From positions 95,968,998 to 96,032,997 of the forward strand of contig CM056377.1 of assembly GCA_029718625.1 (NCBI GenBank): a DNA stretch of 64,000 bases, given 5' to 3'. The DNA comes from Synaphobranchus kaupii (taxonomy: Eukaryota; Chordata; Actinopteri; Anguilliformes; Synaphobranchidae). A model generated the notes under the pieces. It saw only the letters and a list, made by a program, of their open reading frames with translations, did not search any database and was not told where the DNA came from. Shown here piece by piece: positions 41,701 through 53,700 of the stretch (positions are counted from its first letter, which is position 1; every line of letters starts with the position of its first letter). The position numbers were made by a program, and so were the translations under genes.

Positions 41701-44700
41701 CACAATGGCTTTGTCATTGGAGAGTTGACATCACTCTTATTTACAATGAACCACATATTTAACTTGCACATTCAAGGGGAAACAATAGAAGGACAGCTTT
41801 GTATTCAAGGCAAAACATATCAGGCATGTTGGTAGTTCAGTATGACTGCTCAGTTTTATTAAATAACTAATCATTGTTGAACTACATTTAATCAATTGTT
41901 AAATAGTTACAACAAATCTAAACTTTAATGATTTTATCCTTAAAGTACAAATGTAACTATAACGTTAAGTATAAACCTACTCGTAATATCAATTAGCCTA
42001 ATTATCCTATACTATATGTCTGCTGATTAGAATAAATCAGAAAATAGCTAATTTTTTATGCCCAAATGTCCAATAAAGCAACAAGACACACGTACATGTC
42101 CTCCTTATCTCTGGTACTGGGACTCAGCATTACTGCGGCTCTTTGTTATAAGCTCTGTAAATCTGCCTCTGCTACACATGTCTGAGTTTCTCAGCCATGG
42201 CCTCTAATAGTGATGTAAAACTGCTCAATAAATACACCTGTGAGTCTGCGAGTTTGTGTTACCGTTGATTTTATCACTCCACCCATGTCCCCATTGCCAC
42301 ATTTTTCATCCTCTCACTGTGTGATGGCAGTCAGGAGGGTGTTAGTGACCCCCCCTCCTACACACACACACACACACACACAACCCCATTGATTTACAAA
42401 GACATCAAATTTCAATTATCTAGATTCCAGAATATTTCTATAACCATGACCTTTGATATTGATTAAGGCTGGAATTGTGTGGGCTGGTCACGATCTTTTT
42501 TATTTGACCCTGTGACAATGCAATGCAGTTGGTACACTGACTTTGCCAAATTCAAATGAAGCACATCCCCCCCCTAATCCAAGCCTAGCCCCTACTCCAC
42601 TCCACCACCTATTGGTGGGAGACTGTAACACAGGTTGCAGGGACACGGCTTTGACATGCTACTGTCCGTATGTGCTGTGTGTTTGTGTGCACATCGGCGA
42701 AGACACACTTTTGTGAATCTCCTGTATGTAAGCACAGCCTGTCTGTTCACAAGCAGAATCACTTTTATGCTCTCCCATGAACACCACAGTAATTGGTTAA
42801 TAGTCACACACCGTTGAGGTATTGATTACCAACTGTTGTCACAATCCCACAAGTTAAATGCTTTGTAATATAAAGTACCAAAATAGAGAGACACATTCCC
42901 ATCTGTTATCATGGCCATGCAATTCAATGATTATACACATTGATACAGATGTGTATCTATCTGGTCATCTTTAAAGCTCTCAGTTCTCAGGTACAAGCTT
43001 TCTGTAGCTGTATAAAAGAAATGTCTTTTGGGCCACCGTGCGCTCTATTACCGTTACAAAACAGTGTCTCATAATTCTCTCACTGTTACTGCTAACATTA
43101 GTTCCCTGGTTAAAAAAGGACCAATCAGGAACAAGAACACTTTATGCTGTTCAAACAGAATCTGACAGCCTGCATTGCTAAAGTCCTACTGGCACATATA
43201 AAGTATGAATCCCCCTTAAAATACCCTAAATGTTTTCCACACCGAAATATCCAGCTATAGCTCAATTGAGTTAAATAATAGCCTTACCAGGCAATACCCT
43301 GCATTAAAACAATGTAGGTATTTGTACTCTGGGCATTTATTCAGAACTATGAGATTAAATTTTTCTGTGTATTATCCTGTGGAGGCTGCCCTCTTATTAC
43401 TTACCGGCTATAATGCTCTGTCAGTGTTCAGGATAATGAGAAAGGCAGTGCGTTTTAATCAATGAGGACTCGTGTGAGCCGCGTGCTCAGCATTCCTCCG
43501 CATTCCTCCGCTTTCCTGCCCTGGAGCGTCTCCTCTCTGCGAGGCTCCCTACAGGAAATCTCTGGGTCTGTGTGTTATGACACCCTCTTCCTGTGTTCTA
43601 CGGAGAGCATCACTGAGGGACAGCAGCATTGAGGCTGTTCACCTTTTACTCGAGTTCTTTTGCGTCGGGTCGAGCTCTTTTCGGTTTTTCTGAATGTTTT
43701 GGAAATGTGTCTGGGAGAGAGCAGAATGAAAGGGGACTCTGTGCGTGTGTTGCTTGGCACTATCCTGAAGCAGAAAAAGGTTGTTGGCTTTGCATAACTT
43801 GGCTGAAAAAATAACTGCTCTGTGAGTGTTTTTTGTTTATATGTTTCCATAATGGTGAAAGCTTAGAATGCAGTGCAGTCGGCTACACTCTAGTGGCTCA
43901 ACTTTATTCGCACAGTTTCAAGCGGAGAGATGTAGGGGGTTAGCATGTCTTTGTTGACCTATTTGTGTTGTCGTTTCAGAGCTCAGCGCAGAGGAGGAAG
44001 ACGATGATGACGATGACAGCAGTGAATTCACAGACAGCATCGATGAAGAAGAGAATGGCAAATTAACAGCTGAAACCTTGGCCAACTCACAGGTACAACA
44101 TTTTGCTCATCTACACTTAAAACTACTGATTTTTCATAATGAGGGTGATCAACATATGTCCATATATTTAGCAGATGTCATTATCCAGCCTGACAGCATA
44201 TGATAATAATACATTAATACACAGCAAATGTTGGTGTAAATGTAACACTGCTGGTGTACTATTAACACCCTAGACCACCATTTTTGCTCTGTATGAATAT
44301 TGATATACAGTATCTGTGTCATTGACAACAGTATGTTTTCTCGTATTGAAAAAATTCTTATGAAATCGAGCGTATATATATATATATATATATATACAGT
44401 ACTGTGCAAAAGTCTTAGGCACATGTAAAGAAAATCCTTAAGGCGAAAATCCTTTCAAAAATAATTAAATTAAAAGTTTATAAACATCAAACAATTCACT
44501 ACGAAGAACAGTAAACAATAAAAAACAGAATCAAATCAATATTTGGTGTGACCACCCTTTCCCTTTAAAACAGCATCAACTCTCTTCGGTACACTGTTGT
44601 TCAGTTTTATAAGAAAATCAGCTGGTAGATTGTTCCAAGCATTTTGGAGAACTTGCCACTGTTCCTCTGCAGAATTTGGCTGTCTCGCTTGCTTCTGTCT

Positions 44701-47700
44701 GTCCAGGTAATCCCAGACAGCCTCGGTGATGTTGAGAACAGGCCTCTGTGGAGACCATACCATCTGTTGCAGAACTCCTTGTTCTTCTTTTCTCTGATGA
44801 AAGTTCAATTAAGTTTTTGGAAAATCAATGTTTGGAAATCTCCAATTTGCTCTTTTCTACTGACACACTAATGCAGAAGACAAAAAATAAACATCTAAGA
44901 AAAAATCTACATAAAAAATCTAGGGTGCCTAAGACATTTGCACAGTACTGTATATATAAAATCCCAAAAGGTAACATGGTATGTTCACAGATAGTTAAAT
45001 ATGGCTCCGTACAAGCCTGGTCAAGATGATGATTTAACATCTCTGTGTGAATCCAAAATGTCCCATCTTTACTTGACTAACAATTGCCAAATATCGGTTG
45101 CCAAAAATCTGAGACATAGACATAGTTTTTGTCTCTTTAAAAGTGACACGTATCCAGCAGATGTGAGATTTCATATATTGTACATTTTGTTTGTGCTCTT
45201 TTGAGATACAATTCGATCCTTGGTCAGTGAGACATATGCCAAATTCAGAATTCTCTTCTCCCTCTGAATAAGAACTTTGGGCTCACCTGTGAAAATGAAG
45301 CTGGAGGACCAGAGAGGAGTATGTTATCCCAGCATACAGTAGAGGATGGCCAAGCCCTGGCAAAGGTGCAGCAGCTCCTGGAGCAGAAGAAGATAGTTGA
45401 GCATGGGCTGGGAGAGCTGAAGTTCCAGCTGGAGAAAGCCGGATACACTTCTCTTTCTCAGATGAGGTAACATTATCGTCCAGGCCTTTCAGGTACATGT
45501 TTACCTCAGAAATCAGGTATTTAATTTAGCTTGGTGTTTGGAGACAAAACTCACACATTCAAGACCCTGTCATTGTCAGGGTCTTGTGAAAAGAGGGAGT
45601 GTATATCATACAACAGCATGTTTCTGTGGAAGCGTTTGAGTATTAGAATTAACTCATATACAGATCCTTTCAAAAAAATTAGAATATCATGAATATTAGA
45701 AACAATGAATGTTTTAGACTGAGTGTCACACTATCATCTAATTTACTCAAAACACCTGCAAAGTTTATCTCAGTTGGTTCAGTATGGGGAAGACTGCAGA
45801 CTTGACAATTGGCCAGAAGACCATCATTGACACCCTCCAGAAGATGGGTAAGCCACAAAAGGTCATCGCTAAGGAAGCTGGCTGTTCACAGAGTGCAGTG
45901 TCCAAGCATATCAATAGAAAGTTTAGTGGAAGGGAAAAATGTGGCAGGAGAAGGTGCACAAGCAAAAGAGATGACCGTAGGCTTCAGCGGATTGTCAAGC
46001 AAAGACGATTCCAAAATTTGGCGGAGATGCAGAGGGAGTGGACTGAGGCTGGAGTCAGTGCTTCAAAAACCACCACGTACAGACGTATCCGGGACATGGG
46101 CTACAACTGTCGGATTCCTCGAGTCAAGCCACTCCACTCATTCTCTGAAATAACTGAAGTAAATGCTGATTTTCGACACACTATTCTAATTTCTTGAAAT
46201 ACTGTTTTGGGGGTTTTCTGGAGCTGTAAGCCAAAATTATGAAAAATGAAGCAAATAAAGGCTATAAATATTTCACTTTGTGTGTAATGAATCTATAATC
46301 TATGAAAGTTTCACTTTTTGAATGGAATTATGGAAAAAAAAAAACTTTTCCATGATATTCTAATTTTTTGGAAAGGATCTGTACTTGATTGTGCTGCATG
46401 TTTAGTGTAGTTCCCCACTGTGCCTATGGGGGGGCTGATGAGTCTTGGGTCTGTATAATGCAGGACAGCGCTGCTCAGCCTGCGGATGCAGACAGACGAC
46501 CCGGAGGAGCAGGACGGACAGGTGACGTGGAGAAGGCGGGAGAAGGGAGAGGCGGGCAGGCTTAGCAAGGAAGGGCACCAGCAGAGCTGCTTCCCTCAGA
46601 AAGAGCTGGAGGAGGATGATAAGAAACACTGCTCAATAACAGCAGAATTAATGGAGGTTGGAGATGAGCTGGGCCTCACGCAGGGCGAACACAGCGCCCC
46701 CTGTGTGCAGCTGCGAATGGAACAGGGGAAGAGGAGGTGCCCCCGGCCTCACTCCCTTGACCTGGGGACTCTGTTCCTGCAGCATACAGCAAAACAGGGG
46801 GTTTGGGACACAAAAGCTATGTCACTGCTCTTTGCAAACGTTTTGTGGGCGTTTCAGATACTAAAACCAGGAAGAGAATGCAGATGTGTGTGGGCCTTTA
46901 AAGAAGTAAACATAGCTTATGTAGATGGAGGATTTGTTTTAGGGGGCAGTTTGGAGCTCTGCTTATATTGTTTATTATTTTAATGTGGAATATTTGTTGC
47001 AATAGGTTGCATTAAAATGCATCAAAGAATATTGCCCTCCCTCCTCTCTCTCTCCCTCTCCCCCTCTCTGGTGGAATAGTTTAGATATTTTGGAATAACT
47101 TCAGTCTTAAGATGTCTGCATCTAGTCACTGGTTTATGTACACAGTCAGTCATGGCAGCTGGGCTTGAGTTTTTTGGCCAGAGGGAGGAGAAGAGAGGGA
47201 CTTTTGTAAGTGTTCATGGGGAGAGTGGGCACAGCAGCTGCTTTTTTTCAGATGAGCTGTTTAGTGCGGAAAGTGGAAGGTCTATTCCAAGACGTGTTAT
47301 GAGGATGTGTGTGACAGCCTGTCCTGTGCGGTTACGTCGTTCAGGAGGCAGACCCGGCTGAAGGTGAGGGCGAGCTCTGGCAGCACGTGGAGGCGGGGCT
47401 GCGGGAGAAGACGCTGCAGCTGCACTCGGACCTGGCCCTTAGCCGACAGGAGAGCCGAGATCTCCAAGAGAGGCTGATGGTGTCAGAGGCCACAGTGCAG
47501 GCTCAGGCAGAGCAGCTAAAGGACTACAGAGAGCTGCTCTGTGAGTACACACACACACACATATACACAGCACACAAACACGCATACATACACATATACA
47601 CACACGCACACACACACACACACGCACACACACACACACATACACACAGTACACACACACAAATACATACACATATACGCACACACACACATACACACAG

Positions 47701-50700
47701 CACACACACACAAATCCATACACATATACACACACACACACAGGTCAATGTCCCCATGATATAATGAAAACAGACACACACACACAAACATACACACACA
47801 TAGGTCAATGTCCCCATGATATAATGAAAACAGACACACATACACACGCACATACGCACAATCACACACCTGTATGGGGTGTCTGTTGATGTGCGCTCTC
47901 TCTCCCTCTCTCTCAGCGGAGACATCAGTCCAGCAGGACAGTAAGCAGGTTCAGGTGGACCTGCAGGACCTGGGCTATGAAACCTGTGGCCGCAGTGAAA
48001 ACGAGGCAGAGAGGGAAGACGCCAGCAGCCCAGGTAGGATAACATACACCTGTGACATTACAGAGGCCTGAGGGTGCATGCAAATGGATTTGGTATTGGT
48101 TCCTGACCAGGCAGGTTGAATTGCAGTACCACTTAATTGCCACTAGAGGATGCCAGAAGCACAGTGCATTTTATTTGTTCTGAAGATGGACCAATTCTTC
48201 TGTCAGCTGAACCATCACATCTTTACTAAATCAACAAATATATTTCCTCTGACCTAATTACACCGTGGCATTAATTTGTCCTGCAAGAATAGTGGTGTTA
48301 GTGGGATTTGGAATGCATACATTGAGTTAATCGGTTTACTTCATGAAGGCCTGTCACCTCTATCCTCCCCTCAGAGTTCGATGATCTTGAAATGTGCACA
48401 GCCCTGTCCCGGCGGGATGGTGGAACAGGGTGGTGGTCAGGGAATTCTGGGAAGGGTGAGGATGTGGCGTCCCTGCAGCAGCACGTGGAGGACCTGCACG
48501 CCCAGCTCTCGCGCTCGCGTGCCACCATCCGCAACCTGCAGAGCCGTGTGCGCTCGCTCTCCACCACCAGCGACTACGCCTCCAGCCTGGAACGGCCCCG
48601 CAAGGTCAACTGGGGCTTCCAGGCCTCGCCCGCCCACAGCGGCCTGGAGGAGGACGAGGGCTGGCAGTCAGACGGGCTGGGCCCCCCTCGGCCCCGGCAC
48701 AGCCAGGAGCTGCAGGAGCTGGTGTCGCGCGTGGCCTCCCTGGAGAACCAGCTGAAGAACCCCAGACCCGAGAGCAAGAAGGGCGCCGAGGACACCAGGT
48801 CTGCCACCTGGCCGAGGTGAGGGGCTTTGCGGCCGAGTTTCAGAAGAGCAGAGATGAGCTTAGCGGTAGCATGAGGCGAGGGTTTTTGTGGGGAGATACG
48901 CAGGGTAAGAGAGCGATGGGTGAAGAGCAGAGATGAGCTTAGCGGTAGCATGAGGCGAGGGTTTTTGTGGGGAGATACGCAGGGTAAGAGAGCGATGGGT
49001 GAAGAGCAGAGATGAGCTTAGCGGTAGCATGAGGCGAGGGTTTCTGTGGGGAGATGCACAGGGTAACAGAGAGGTGGGTGGAGAGCAGAGATGAGCTTAG
49101 CGGTAGCATGAGGCGAGGGTTTCTGTGGGGAGATGCGCAGGGCAACAGTGAGATGGGTGAAGAGCGGAGATGAGCTTAGCGGTAGCATTAATGTCTATGG
49201 GTAGATACACAGGGTAACAGAAAGACGGGTGAAGAGCAGGGCGGAGCTCCGCGTCCCAGATTGCGGGTGCCGGGGGCACAGGGGGCGTAGGGGAGCCCAG
49301 CGGTGTGGAGAACTCGCTGGCAGGGATGTGGTGACACATGGCTGTCCTCTGTGGCACTGAGCAGGCCGGGACAGGACGGTTGCCGAGCAGAAGGGCTGGT
49401 CTCCAGGTGATCAGAGCTCACCATCTGCTCTTCCTACCCGCTGCTGAATGACTGCTCACTCGCTCCAAGCTAAATTTATCCTCAGATATTACTAATAACT
49501 GGGTCTGATGTCCAAATTTCAGAGAGGATTACTAAATGATCCCTCATTACACTGCTACAGTAATAATGCATAATTACCTGACACGAATCCAAACAAAACC
49601 AGACATCTTAATTGCTGTGCTATTGGCAAATACAGTGAGCACCATAATTAATTGGACAGTAACACATTTTTTCTTATTTTGGTTCTGTACTCCAGCACTT
49701 TGAGTTTGAAAGGATACAATAACAATGAGGTTGAAGTGCAGACTGTCAGCTTTAATTTGAGGGTATATGCATCCATATTGGATGAACCATTTAGAAATAA
49801 TAGAACCTTTTGTACATAGTCCTCCCATTTTCGTGCATCAAAAAATATTGGACAGTTTAACATAATGTAGAATAAAGTAATAATTTTTTATATTTGGTCG
49901 CATATCCTTACTATCTACAAAAGGTTCTATTATTTCTAAATGGTTCATCCGCCATGGATGAAAATACCCTCAAATTAAAGCTGTCAGTCTGCACTTTAAC
50001 ATCATTCTCATTGTATCATTTCAAGCTCAAAGTGTTTGAGTACAGAACCAAAATAACAAAAAATGTGTCACTGTCCAATGAATTATGGTGCTCACTGTAT
50101 ATCTCATTTGAACTTCCCATTTAAATGGTATTTATCATTTTTTGCGTTTTGTTTTTTTTACCCATTTCTACACTGGAATATAAATATCTGGTCAATAAAC
50201 AGAGGGATAGGCCTGCTATGTAATGAAATGTATATTCCAGTTATGTGTTATTCATTTCTGCTCTGTCAGATTCATGCTGCCATGGTACACTTTACTGACA
50301 TTATCACCATGTTTGATCTTGTTTATTTGCACCAGAAGCAGGATATGAAGCCATTAATTTTAACCCTATATTGACAGCGTAGTATGATAGAATTTGCAGA
50401 TATAGTCTTGAGTTATGCTTTCCTGTGTCAGAGCACTATTTGTATAACATCTATGCACATCTTTACATGTTTGAAAGAGGCTTCGGGTAGTATAGGAAAA
50501 AAACACACAGCAAGATGGTTAATAACAAATTTTTTCAGGTAGAATGTTATAACTCTAAGCTCTCCATACAGCGATCCACATTTTCACCATAATTAACAGT
50601 CTGACATGCAGCAAAGATTTATATAGCCTTAGACAAGGGTAATTTTTTTCTGTAAGTAGTTCTGAAGATTTTATCATTAGTCTGTTTAAGCCCAGTACTG

Positions 50701-53700
50701 GGCTATTTCCCACGTTTATGAGCTGAACCATAGCCTGCCATCTCAGTGTGTGAGTGTATGCCATTGAAGTGAATATGCTGTTGAATCTGCTCCTGCTCCT
50801 CCTCCTCCTCTTCCTCCTCCTCCAGGAAGTTTGATTCGCTGATCCAAGCGCAGGCCCGCGAGCTCTCCCACCTGCGGCAGAAGATGCGTGAAGGCCGGGG
50901 TGTCTGCCACATCCTGTCCCAGCACCTGGGTGACACCACCAAGGCCTTCGAGGAGCTGCTGCGCGCCAACGACATCGACTACTACATGGGCCAGAGCTTC
51001 CGCGAGCAGCTGGCCCAGAGCGGCGCACTGGCCGAGCGCATTAACGCCAAGATCAGCGGCCGTGAGTCCCCTCCCATCATCCTCTCTGCTCAGCACCCTC
51101 CACGCGGTACACACTTTACATTCAGCTTTAGAGTGAAGGTTCATAAACCTGAAGTGATGGGTGGGGCTACAGTAAACAAAAAGGCTTTGTTGCCACAGCA
51201 AAACTCTATTGTTTCAGAATTGGTTCAAATCAGCAAGTAACTAATAACACATGATAGCTCCACCCATTTTGGAGGTCATGAAGATTCCCGTCGCAAGACA
51301 CTTGTTACTGTGGTTTTCCCACATATGTAAATGGAAAAAACCTAATAGTGAAATTTGTAATTGTAGAACGTGCATGAGAGGTCATTAGAGTTTTTCCTCT
51401 CTTCCACTTTTGACAGGGGACCACTCCGAACTCCCAGATGACAAAATGGGTCACGAGTTGCTTGCTCTAAGGTGAGTTTGTCTAAGAGTATTCTCAGTTC
51501 TGTTTATACACACATTTAAACACGTCTCATTGAGTCAGTGTGAGGCAGGGTTCTTCCTCTTCCTCCCTCCAGCGTGTGGTCATTAGCGTTCAGTTCAGCC
51601 GTTTTATCTCCTCCTACACTTAGTTTCCTGTGCTTTTCTCTTCCTAAAAATGAGTGTCATATTTGTTCTATAGCGTGAGGTTTCTCATTAATGTCTGCAG
51701 ATAAACGTTTAAATAGTGCTGTCAAATAAAGACTGAGGGCTCGATTTACTAAGAACCCAACTAAAGGGTGTTATTTTGCGTGCGCGGCCAAAGTATTTTG
51801 CATGCCATCCTGGCCCGGAAGAGCATGTGAATCTTTGCGTCGTGCCCTCTTGGTAAGTGGTGACGTGTGGGCAGAGCAGCAGCGTTGCACTAATGTGAGG
51901 AGTCAGGGATGACCTGTGCCTGTGTAACGTCCTGGCTGGTTCTAGGGCTCCCTCTGTGAGTCAATGACGACGAGCAGCTCGATTGGATAATTCCCCCTTC
52001 CGATAGGCTGTAGAAGCCTCCCCAGGGGGATTTAGTAGCTGATAAGATCCTTTTTTTTTTTCCACCTCCGTGCATCTGTTCTGTGCATTAGCCAGTTGAG
52101 TGAGAGAGAGCAGTTCCTGCAAACGGCCCACTCCACTACAGAACCTCGTCGCCGGAGTACTGGCCTCTCAAAGGGAACCGGCGTAGACCTGGACTCGCAA
52201 CCGGTTGAGATTCTGGCTTTGGGTTCGCGCAGACGTCCGACGCTAACGGATAGATTATCTCCGGCGACCGCCATTCAGTGCGGCGTTGTGATTTGAGCAG
52301 TGCGGGGGGTTTTTGGCTTGCAGCGTATGTCAACGCTGCGATAGGATCCCCGCATTTGGTCTGAAACGGCAAGCGCTCGGGCGTGCGGTTCGCATGGGCG
52401 TGGCCAGAAGCGCTCCGACGGCTGTTCTCCTACCAAGGGGCTGTGCCGATTGAGAGTCGGCACGCTCCCGCCGGTGAGAGCGCCAGGCAGGCGCGGAGAG
52501 AATTGCAGCAGTCTGCTTTGGTACAGCAAGAGCCGCGCGACCGCAAACCCAACGGCCGACAGCCAGCCGTCGCTCTGGTTGCCGTCGCCTCTGTCCACTA
52601 CTTACGTGCGTGAAGGAAGTGAGCTCAATGTTGGTCTTACACTTGGAATTTTCTGGTTGGGATTGAACCTCTTATGCCTTTGGAACTTATTCTCTAGGAA
52701 GGATTACAAGAGGTGTTTTTCACATGAGAAGAGTTTTTGCAGTTGACAGAAGAGAGGAGCTTCCCAGTGAAGATCAACAATCATTTTGACACGAAGATAG
52801 ATATTTTATCTCCGTTCAGCAGTTAGCAGACAGGCTTATTCTATGGATAGATTCAAGTGCTAGACAGGCGCAATGTACTATGTGTAATTTGCTACCAAGT
52901 CAAGTTTATTTCGATTTAAGATGTAACTGCTCTAATTGGTTTCACGTTCACAGTGTTTTCCGGTTTCACAGTATTTGGTTTATGTAAGTAATGTTACAGA
53001 AGTTCCACTTTGTGGTTTGGGCACTAATGATCTTAAGCTATTAAGTGTTCCTAGGAGGGCTAAATAGGTCGGGAGCGCCTAAAGCCAGAGTAAGCTATTG
53101 AGTGTCATCACCGGAAGCCAGGAGAAAGTTACCTTTGTTTGCATAGCCTTTATTAATACTTTTGTACAAATAATCTCATTTTGTAACATTTTCATGTATT
53201 TTGACAAATATTCAATTTTGATACGTGTGGGCTTTTGTTTAACCGTACAACTGTGCTTTAGTGTCATGTCTACGCTTTGTGAAGATGTGTACAGATCATT
53301 GTGGCTGACTGTGATGGTAGTTATCAGGACAAGATGAGAGCAGTGTTGAGTTGGTATATTTTGCTAGCCAGCTTGTGCCCGTGGGCACTCAGGGAACAGC
53401 AACCTTTATACTGAAGAGTTCCGTTAATGCAGCCAGGTCGAAGCAGCCCGCAGGCAAGGACTCCGACAAGGCTACGTCTGACCGGAACCTCGGCAGCTCG
53501 AGAGCAAAAACAAATCGCCTTCAGGGCGAGGCTGCATTGGGCTTTTCCTCCACTTAAGGATGGTGCAGGGTGGAAGGCTAGGCTTTTGAGCAGTCTCAAT
53601 AGAGGGACTAATCGAACAAAAGATCTCTGGGGACCTCTGCCGCGTGCTGCGCCGTAAGAGGCTCAGTGCGGCTGAGTCACGCTGCGCTAATCGCTCCACG

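Noticed and set aside
47439..48045. Cys/Val- and His/Thr-rich open frames
   Set aside because: Translations of CA/GT microsatellites, not proteins. The same holds near 9250, 36230, 38680 and 56280.
48457..48462. GTGAGG as an exon 28 donor
   Set aside because: The frame continues without a break into the conserved VRSLS-TSDY block, so this lies inside the exon.
52383..52746. Open frames in the CpG-rich stretch as a separate gene
   Set aside because: Arg/Ala-rich translations typical of GC-rich noncoding DNA; no family recognised.
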